Shown: positions 57,943-64,000 of the stretch, piece after piece
Layout: each line of letters opens with the position of its first letter
Numbering within the stretch: position 1 is the first letter of the stretch
Assembly: GCA_027422505.1 (NCBI GenBank)
Contig: JAPQWV010000005.1
Span: 15,382,001-15,446,000, forward strand
Length of the DNA stretch: 64,000 nucleotides
Direction: 5' to 3'
From: Craterostigma plantagineum
Lineage: Eukaryota > Streptophyta > Magnoliopsida > Lamiales > Linderniaceae
Notes under the pieces: model-generated
What the model saw: the letters and a program-made list of their open reading frames with translations, nothing else
Told to the model about the DNA's origin: nothing
Database searches by the model: none
Made by a program: the position numbers and the translations under genes

Positions 57943-59900
57943 AGGAAAGGGGCTATTCGGGTCTTTTTCAATTCCCCCGATCCCAGAGTCAAAGGCAGCT
58001 GGATCAGTCCTACCGCTTCGATGGCATGCCCTGTGAATCCGAATAACGCCGTCTCCACAGGGTCCATACGATATTCTCCCAATTCCATCTGGTCCATGGT
58101 CTCTTTGAAAATGATGTTCACGGAACTCCCATTGTCGACGAAGACTCTGCCTACATCATGATTTGCTATTTCCGCTCGAATGACTAAGGCATCTTCATGT
58201 GGATCGTCTCCTCCATGAAAGTCCTCGGGCCCAAAGGAAATGATGGGTCCTGTTCGCCTTTGTACCGATGTCACTCCTAGGCTCTCGAGCTTTCTTACTT
58301 CTGCCTTTCTGGCTCTGTTCGAGTCTCCCACCGCGGGTCCTCCGGATATCATATTAATTCGGCGCGGAGGCACATATGGCTCCGCGGGTGCCCGATTACG
58401 CTCCGGCGCTATTTGATCGTTTCCTCGACCTTGGTTGGATTTATCTTCCCTTCGATATTCCCCTCGTCCCCGTTCTGGGGATCGATCGAACTTGTTTTGC
58501 GATCTATCGCCGGTGTACTGGTGGTCTCTCCTGGGTCCTTGTTCGAAGTCCCTCCTGAAATACTTTCGCGGGGCGCCCTGCTCTCCGCCTACCACTAGCT
58601 CCGCTCGAGCTTCCGAATTGGTCGCCACGATCCTCTCAAGCTCGTCATTCAAGTGAAAACAGGCCTCCGTCGTATGGCCATACTCTCGATGAAATTCACA
58701 ATACGACTTCGAGACAGGATTCCTGGGTCCTTCCTTACTTTTAGCCGGTTTCCGAATGTAATACCTTCCCTCACAAATCTCCAGCGCTCGGGCTTTACTT
58801 ACCTTCCATTGAATATTATTTGGTCGGGACTTTCTCGGGATTTCCATTCGAGGATTCTCTTCCTTCGGTCCTATGGGGCGTATTGGCTCTCGCGCAACCT
58901 CCACTGTCCCGATCGCCCTCTTCTTATCTCCTTTTTTGAAATTGTGCGCCTCTTCCACCCTCACGTATTTTTCCACCCTGATTATCAGGTCTTCCACTGT
59001 GGTCGGGTACTTCTTCACCAATGATCGATAGAGGTCCCCTTCTTTTAGCCCATTATGGAAGGCCCCGATCAACAAATCAGAGGTAGCGGTCGGGACTTCC
59101 ATCATGGTCCGATTGAATCGCTTCAAGTAGTCTCGCAGACTCTCTTGGTCTCCTTGCTTCATATTCAGCAGGTTTACGGCCGAGAAAGGTCTTCTTCGGC
59201 TACTAGAAAATTGTCTCAGGAAAGCCCGAGTGAAGTCCGCGAAGTTATGAATTTCCCCCGCGGGTAACATGGTAAACCACTGTTGGGCTCCTTTCGTGAG
59301 AGTTGTGGCGAATACCCGACACTTGATCGAGTCTCCCAACTGGTAGAGTGCCGCATTTCCGTCGAAGCTGGCCAGATGATCCTCGGGAGGTCCCGATCCG
59401 TCGTAGCGGTTCATATCCGGGAATCTAAAGTTGTTTGGTAGGGGAGCACGAAGGACCTCCTCCGAGAAGGGAGAGCCTCGCTGGATCGGGAGGGGCACTT
59501 GCGGATTGGCCAGTTCCTTCAACCTCTGAATCTCTTCCTTCATCCGTTCCCATTCCACGATCTGTCTTTCTTCCATGGCTCTCTTCTTCTCGACTCGCAG
59601 GACGTTAATTTCCGCCCTCAATGTTTTTTCCTCTGTTTCCTTTTCTTGCTCCTTGGTCCGAACGTGCTCTTCCTCACGACGCAACCGTTCCGCTTCCTCT
59701 TCCTCCGTCTCCTGTCGTGGTGGTGATTCCACACGAGGTCTCCGCGTTCGCTCTGCCCTTAACATTTCTACTTCTGCTCTCAATTTTCCCAGTTCGGTTT
59801 GATCGTCATTGCGTGTCTCTTCTTGATTCTCCTCCGTCCAATCGGTTACTAGCACTTCTTCCATCGGTGGTGGTTGAATGTCGTTTGCGGCGTCCACCAT
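57849..59900 (-). CDS. Gag-protease polyprotein of the Retand-type element
   Basis: A 683-residue frame on the - strand starting at MVDAANDIQPPPMEEVL, 16 bases after the primer-binding site. The first 160 residues are a charged coiled coil (TELGKLRAEVEMLRAERTRR, then EKKRAMEERQIVEWERMK). The capsid-like gag core follows (NRYDGSGPPEDHLASF, AQQWFTMLPAGEI, LLNMKQGDQESLRDYLKRF), then a single C..C..H..C knuckle-like CEFHREYGHTTEACFHL and an Arg-rich region. The aspartic protease site is VFVDNGSSVNIIF near residue 595. The last 35 residues after about 57945 are out of frame relative to the family: the true protease tail is in the frame of the next ORF. Gag would form particles that package the element RNA in the cytoplasm. 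Confidence 0.92.
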   Translation of the reverse strand: MVDAANDIQPPPMEEVLVTDWTEENQEETRNDDQTELGKLRAEVEMLRAERTRRPRVESPPRQETEEEEAERLRREEEHVRTKEQEKETEEKTLRAEINVLRVEKKRAMEERQIVEWERMKEEIQRLKELANPQVPLPIQRGSPFSEEVLRAPLPNNFRFPDMNRYDGSGPPEDHLASFDGNAALYQLGDSIKCRVFATTLTKGAQQWFTMLPAGEIHNFADFTRAFLRQFSSSRRRPFSAVNLLNMKQGDQESLRDYLKRFNRTMMEVPTATSDLLIGAFHNGLKEGDLYRSLVKKYPTTVEDLIIRVEKYVRVEEAHNFKKGDKKRAIGTVEVAREPIRPIGPKEENPRMEIPRKSRPNNIQWKVSKARALEICEGRYYIRKPAKSKEGPRNPVSKSYCEFHREYGHTTEACFHLNDELERIVATNSEARAELVVGGEQGAPRKYFRRDFEQGPRRDHQYTGDRSQNKFDRSPERGRGEYRREDKSNQGRGNDQIAPERNRAPAEPYVPPRRINMISGGPAVGDSNRARKAEVRKLESLGVTSVQRRTGPIISFGPEDFHGGDDPHEDALVIRAEIANHDVGRVFVDNGSSVNIIFKETMDQMELGEYRMDPVETALFGFTGHAIEAVGLIQLPLTLGSGELKKTRIAPFLWSTCLPLTTLYWGARCLAPLQQSPRLYIKK

Positions 59901-59915
59901 GTTACTAATATATCG

Positions 59916-59933
59916 TTCCCACAGACGGCGCCA
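59916..59933 (-). other. Primer-binding site of the Retand-type element
   Basis: On the - strand TGGCGCCGTCTGTGGGAA begins one base after the 5' LTR. It ends 15 bases before the gag ATG. This TGGCGCC-type site is common in plant Tat/Retand elements. The matching tRNA is not assigned here. Confidence 0.85.
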
Positions 59934-59934
59934 A

Positions 59935-60898
59935 TGATGTGGACCGTGTAAAACGACTTCCTGGCCACGGCGGTTGGATTAATTGCTTCTTCCCTCGTGA
60001 ATTATTCTGGCGCGGATCTCTTGTTCTCCGTCGGCTACCTCTGTCGAACCTAACACCCAAAGCTAAAAAACACGTCAGAAGGGGGCCGGAGTTGGTGCCG
60101 GCGTATCCCCTCCGATGCTTAAGTCAGAAAATAGGTAAGAGGGAGGTGTGTTGGCTCGCAAAGTGGTGTTTTGTCGTTTTTAAAGCGTACCTGGGAAATG
60201 AACTAACCGTCGCTATTTATACTAACCTCATTTCATCTCGCCTTGACCTAGCCTCTCACCTTGGCCCGTGTTCTTCGCAGGCCTCACAGAGGGAACGTGG
60301 TTCTTCCCACGATCCCACGTTCTTGTCTCGTTCGTTTCTCCTTCGTTCCTGTTCCGTTCTCAATAATACTCTCCTAGTCGAGCCTTTGGTTCACTCGAGG
60401 AGTCCCGACTTAATCCGGCCTCATTCTCCCGATCTTTCCCTTCCATTCCCATCGAGCCAACCTCTTTTGGCCTCGAGATATGCCCTGCTCGGGCTCGTTC
60501 AGAGTTGCCTCGAGATATACCCTGCTCGGGCTCGTTCAGGGTTCACCTGGCTTGCGCTCATACACCCTTGTCTGACCTTGCTTCCCTTGCCATGTGGCTT
60601 TGGCCGAATCCCCTTGAATATGTTGATCCCCGGCCCTCTCGGGGATTTCTTTGCGGCCCTTTCCTTGGTTCTTCCCCCGGGAAGTCGGGTCGGGCCCTTC
60701 AGCCCTTCCCCTGTCCCAGCTTCCTTGACCGGATCACTCTCTTTCCAAGCCCCCTATCTTCGAAGCCTTCTTCCTCGGGTCATCCGGTCAAAATTTCCAA
60801 TCGGGCTCCCTCCCCTTTCCTTCGCGCCTCGCTTCTCGCGGGAGTTCTTTGCTAGCTAACGTTATTTTTACCGTTGGCTATAAAACCCGAGGGTAACA
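59935..60898 (-). repeat. 5' LTR of the Retand-type element
   Basis: It begins TGATGTGGACC and ends GGGTAACA on the + strand, followed by TSD ATTTC. Compared with the 3' LTR I count five substitutions and one single-base indel, about 0.5% divergence. A 306-codon + strand frame covers most of it and is antisense to the element. Confidence 0.95.
60213..60221 (-). promoter_or_regulatory. TATA box of the Retand-type 5' LTR
   Basis: TATAAATAG on the - strand, about 280 bases before the LTR end at 59935. It is the best core-promoter match in the LTR, and transcription would be expected to start near 60180-60190. Confidence 0.6.
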
Positions 60899-60903
60899 AT
60901 TTC

Positions 60904-61275
60904 TATTCACAATATAATTTATGTTTTTAGCAAAATAAGGAATAAAATTATTTTTCAAATTTGCAGGCAGTGAAAAATCGATATTTGGGTTGAAATTGGT
61001 TGATGACACTTTATAATATTTCTCTTGTTATTATTCTTCTACAGAGTTTTGGAACAAACTATTTTCTTTTATCGAGATTTTCTTTTGAGTAAAATCATTT
61101 CTAAAATATTATTTATTTATTTGTAATTTTGATGTTATGATATTTAATTATTTATGAAGATTTTTAATAACGCTCAATAGGAAGGAGGAGAAAAACTGTT
61201 CTCTTTACGGCAGGGGCATTTCGGTATCTTGATTTTGGAATTTCAATTGTATAGTCTACGTTTGTAGTATAGATA
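60904..61275. other. AT-rich intergenic sequence, nothing recognised
   Basis: No coding potential, repeat or element boundary seen between the Retand TSD and the likely Helitron start. This is the continuation of the pre-insertion target (47697-48204). Confidence 0.5.
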
Positions 61276-61699
61276 TCTACTACTGGGAATTCGGCCCGTT
61301 TATAACGTAGGTTACCGGTCATTTTCTTAGTTCAATAATTATGATGTGAAACTTGCAATTATATGTTCCAGGCCATACTTGATGTTGTACGCATGAAATG
61401 AATAATTTTTGCGGTGGGAGTGGGACAGTTACGTTTCCAAAGTGTATTATTACTTTTGAGGAAGTTTTGAAACGTGTCAGTACCATTTTTGTATAATATA
61501 TTATATCAATGAGTATATGCTATAATATATAATGTCTTTACACGTGTTTTGTATTGATGTTGTTAACTTACCTATTAAAATTACGGTGATGGATAACCAC
61601 GTGGGAGAATATCAGTATCTCGATAAATGTATAATATATAATTTTTTTAATTTATTGACTAATATGGTCGAAGATTGTGTATATTCAAATAATAAAATC

Positions 61700-63400
61700 T
61701 GTCACTACATAAAATGCTACATAAAATGCTCTACACCTTCGTCTGTTACATTTCATCTTCTCAAGCAAAAAAAGAAACCCAAAATGCTCTTCAGTCGTCT
61801 TCTTTGTTCCATCTTCCAACTCATTGTGCTTTCGATCTAAACAAGCCATTAGCCAATTAGAGCCAAACACGTCGCCATTTTCACGCGTGCATCATCTTAA
61901 ACATCTTCCTCGCACTCCACTGTAAACTCCAACGCTACACCTCCTCGCATAACAGGATTTTGTAGTGGCGTCGATTTTGCAGCTGTCGGTTTCAGGCAGT
62001 TCTTCACGACCGGTGGTCGCTAGATTTCGCGCTGATTTTCTCCGGTTTGAGGCAGAGTCTCCGTTCAGTTCGATCGTGGGGACTGTCAGGTAGCAAAACT
62101 GTTAATTCTTATGGGTGTTTAATTAATTAACGATAGTGGCAAAGCGTCAAAGCTCAATTGAGGCGACGGACCTTTTTTATTTGGTGCTTCATCAGTTTCT
62201 TATATATTATATTGTCTGTTTTTTATCTGACTAAGAGGGGTGGAACTTTGAAAGCTGCAATCGAAGCGGCAGCCGTGCAGATCCAAGCAGAGCACAAGTG
62301 CGTCTTTTTCTATGTATTCTGCTTGACTCTCTTCGGGCTATTTTTGCTCGCTACCGATAATCAAGCTTCGAGGGCAATCGATAGTTTTCCATTTTTTTTC
62401 AGGAACACAACATAGGCACCTAGCTCGCTGGTAGCTACCTGTATTGCTTCATTCCTTGGGCAGGTAAATCACCTTTGGGCTGGAGTTGGTGAAGTAATCA
62501 TACACTCGTGTTGCAAGTTATATGCCCCGCTCACATACGATCCAAAAATATATATATGGGCTAACTATCTTATGCTATATTTTCAGGGGGTGCAAGCTTT
62601 CCAAGTAACAGAGCTCGCCGGGTTCTTGTAAGTGGCGAGTTTTGATTCTAATGTCACGTTATGCGAACGCTTGCGTCTTTGTTTCTCTTAATAGGGCTCA
62701 TGTCAGTTTGTCTATCATAAATTCTGCTTGTTTCTAACAAAAATTTCCTAGCTGAGAATCATTTCGTTTGGATTAAAATAAGTTAATTTCACCATTTCAT
62801 TTCTTTATCTGATACAATACAAGCTTCAATGAGAATTATCAAATTCGGCCGTAACAACTTTAGCTCTTGTCGAGTGTCTTAGAAAAGTGCACTGGTCATA
62901 GCTTAAACACGTTCTCATGCAGTATAAAATTTGATTTACAACTTGCATATTTTCTTGTGGCTTTTCCTAACATTTCACTACATAAGTTATGATGAGATTA
63001 GTGATAGTATCTAGAGTAACTTAACTTATATTTTACTTAACTTATATTTTACTTATTAAATGTCAGGAACAAGATTTTTGACTTGTGGATGTGTTGATCT
63101 GTTGTTTACTGCCTTTTATTTAGAGCTCCTGTGTACATTGTAACTTCATTCTCAGGTACATTGTGTCGAAAATATATACCTCTTTGTTGTTGTTGTTCTC
63201 AATATATCTGCTTTTATTTGATAAACAACATGTTTCTTTTTCTTTTATTGGTTGGTGTATGGTAACAGAATGTTCCTTCTTCTTTTCGAACTTCAACTCG
63301 AAGGTATGTTTTTCGTTTCTCTATGATATATAATTTGAGGGCACCTACCTTGTTTTTCATATTAGACAACTAATTTTAGGTATGTGTTACTTCCTACAGT
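61700..63400 (+). other. Exon-like segments upstream of the Helitron gene
   Basis: Several short GC-balanced stretches end or begin at good splice sites. Examples are a leader-like exon ending GACTGTCAG before GTAGC at about 62090 and a segment reading GGTLKAAIEAAAVQIQAEHK ending before GTGCG at about 62299. Other segments are at about 62401-62462 and 62588-62630 and one ending before GTATG at about 63303. The CT-rich leader near 61740-61930 resembles a gene start. This may be the Helitron's own untranslated exons or captured host gene pieces. I cannot assign a product. Confidence 0.4.
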
Positions 63401-63505
63401 GTGAATCTGTTTAGAGGAACACCATCATTTGTTTGGGCTGGGATTTTCTGCTTTGACTTTTGTTATTCTTCCCGTGTATCGTTCTAATAATACCTACTAA
63501 ATAGA

Positions 63506-64000
63506 ATGGTGCGAGGTCGTAAGAGAAAATATGCTTCACTTGAAGAAAAAAGACAAACAAAAAACATGCGTCGCATAGAGGTGAGCAGAACACATACGAC
63601 CTTAAACTCTAATCTTGGCCGTTTAAGGTGCATAGTTGCAGAACCCGATATCCTACCGACTGTGCCTAATTGCATGTTTTGTAATGCTAGACGTGTTTAC
63701 TTAGAGTCCCCTGGATTTTGTTGTTCATCGGGAGACGTGAAATTATGCGATACGAAAATGTCATCTGACTTGGTAGATCTGTACTTGGGTAATTTTGAGG
63801 AAGCCAAGCATTTCCGCCAATATGTCCGTCATTACAACAATGTGTTTGGTTTTACCTCATTAGGAGTACACTATGATAGTTCTTTAGCTAAAAGAAACAA
63901 TGGAATTTACACGTTTCGGGTTCAAGGTCAAGTTTACCATTATTTAGATTCATTAGTTCCAACAAATAATGGCATTCCTAGAAATCTTCAATTGTATTTT
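63506..64000 (+). CDS. Helitron Rep/helicase (RepHel) protein, N-terminal part, truncated by the window
   Basis: An ATG at 63506 opens a frame of 165 codons with no stop before the window edge. It begins with a basic segment (MVRGRKRKYASLEEKRQTK). A Cys-rich zinc-finger-like region follows, with CMFCNARRVYLE and SPGFCC, and then the Helitron helicase-like N-terminal block (EEAKHFRQYVRHYNN, FGFTSLGVHYD, YTFRVQGQVYHYLDSLVP). In full-length proteins this region precedes the HUH Rep nuclease and a SF1 helicase domain, which drive rolling-circle transposition in the nucleus. No break is seen in the visible part. The catalytic HUH and Tyr residues lie beyond the window, so activity cannot be judged. 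Confidence 0.9.
   Translation, partial: MVRGRKRKYASLEEKRQTKNMRRIEVSRTHTTLNSNLGRLRCIVAEPDILPTVPNCMFCNARRVYLESPGFCCSSGDVKLCDTKMSSDLVDLYLGNFEEAKHFRQYVRHYNNVFGFTSLGVHYDSSLAKRNNGIYTFRVQGQVYHYLDSLVPTNNGIPRNLQLYF

Larger units (their letters stand above)
48205..60898 (-). mobile_element. Young Tat/Retand-type Ty3 LTR retrotransposon, 12.7 kb, TSD ATTTC
   Basis: Exact 5-bp duplications ATTTC lie at 48200-48204 and 60899-60903. LTRs of 965 and 964 bp differ at five positions plus one indel. On the - strand the order is 5' LTR, primer-binding site, gag-protease, reverse transcriptase with two RNase H domains, integrase, then a tandem array. Beyond that are genes on the opposite strand, the polypurine tract and the 3' LTR. 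The second, archaeal-type RNase H and the antisense genes downstream of pol mark the Tat lineage, Retand-like. One-base-type frameshifts interrupt gag-pol at about 57942 and about 55630 and the antisense gene at about 51772, so this copy probably depends on others. Confidence 0.95.
61276..64000 (+). mobile_element. Helitron, 5' part (continues beyond the window)
   Basis: A RepHel gene starts at 63506 and runs off the window. The best 5' terminus I can offer is TCTACTACTGGGAATTC at 61276, preceded by A, which fits the TC start and A/T target of Helitrons and a GGGAATTCGGCCCG-type end. The 3' CTRR end and hairpin lie outside, so the boundary is tentative. Confidence 0.6.

Overview
This is a repeat-dense stretch of nuclear DNA from a flowering plant, most likely a eudicot. 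The evidence is introns with GT..AG borders, a plant-type MED12 gene, a plant endosulfine gene, and plant-specific lineages of Ty3/gypsy, Mutator, hAT and Helitron elements. Two host genes are convincing, both on the + strand. One encodes a small endosulfine/ARPP19-family PP2A regulator (coding 9624-10393, six exons). The other encodes Mediator subunit MED12 (coding 36048-44761, twelve exons, 2201 residues). Almost everything else is mobile DNA, and for most elements both ends can be fixed to the base from target-site duplications (TSDs).

Layout. 1-249: apparent end of an unknown element. 250-8477: old, broken Tekay/Del-like Ty3 chromovirus on the - strand with a 2.9 kb 5' LTR. 9.6-10.4 kb: endosulfine gene. 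10657-11673: hAT-type element with TSD GTTGAGGT. 11783-16560: 4.8 kb Mutator-like non-autonomous element with long inverted arms and a central ~430-bp tandem array. 19168-22105: solo LTR with TSD CATAT. 22664-32925: a second Mutator-like element with TSD TTAAAATAA. Inside it are a solo LTR (24380-29338, TSD ATCAT) and a small hAT element (32260-32790, TSD GATATTAT). Inside that solo LTR is a coding Mutator element (25359-28942, TSD CATTAAGAAA) with 107-109 bp terminal inverted repeats and a frameshifted transposase. 33.75-35 kb: a third region of iterated short phrases. 36.0-44.8 kb: MED12. 46235-46876: hAT element. 47031-47696: foldback Mutator-like MITE. About 47.9-48.1 kb: Emigrant-like MITE end. 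48205-60898: young Tat/Retand Ty3 element with TSD ATTTC. From about 61.3 kb to the window end: a Helitron whose RepHel gene starts at 63506 and runs off the edge.

The Retand element is the most complete unit. Gag, protease, reverse transcriptase, two RNase H domains and integrase lie on the - strand. Downstream of pol there is a 13-copy, 64-bp tandem array, and then genes on the opposite strand, including a spliced one with the look of the 'putative gypsy-type transposon' domain. Its LTRs differ by only five substitutions and one indel, so insertion was recent, yet frameshifts interrupt its genes.

The least explained content is a shared design in two Mutator-like elements, and perhaps a third region: a gene-like arm joined to a long stretch in which a short phrase recurs with variable spacers. 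All calls come from reading the sequence by eye. Family names rest on motif recognition, not on database searches.
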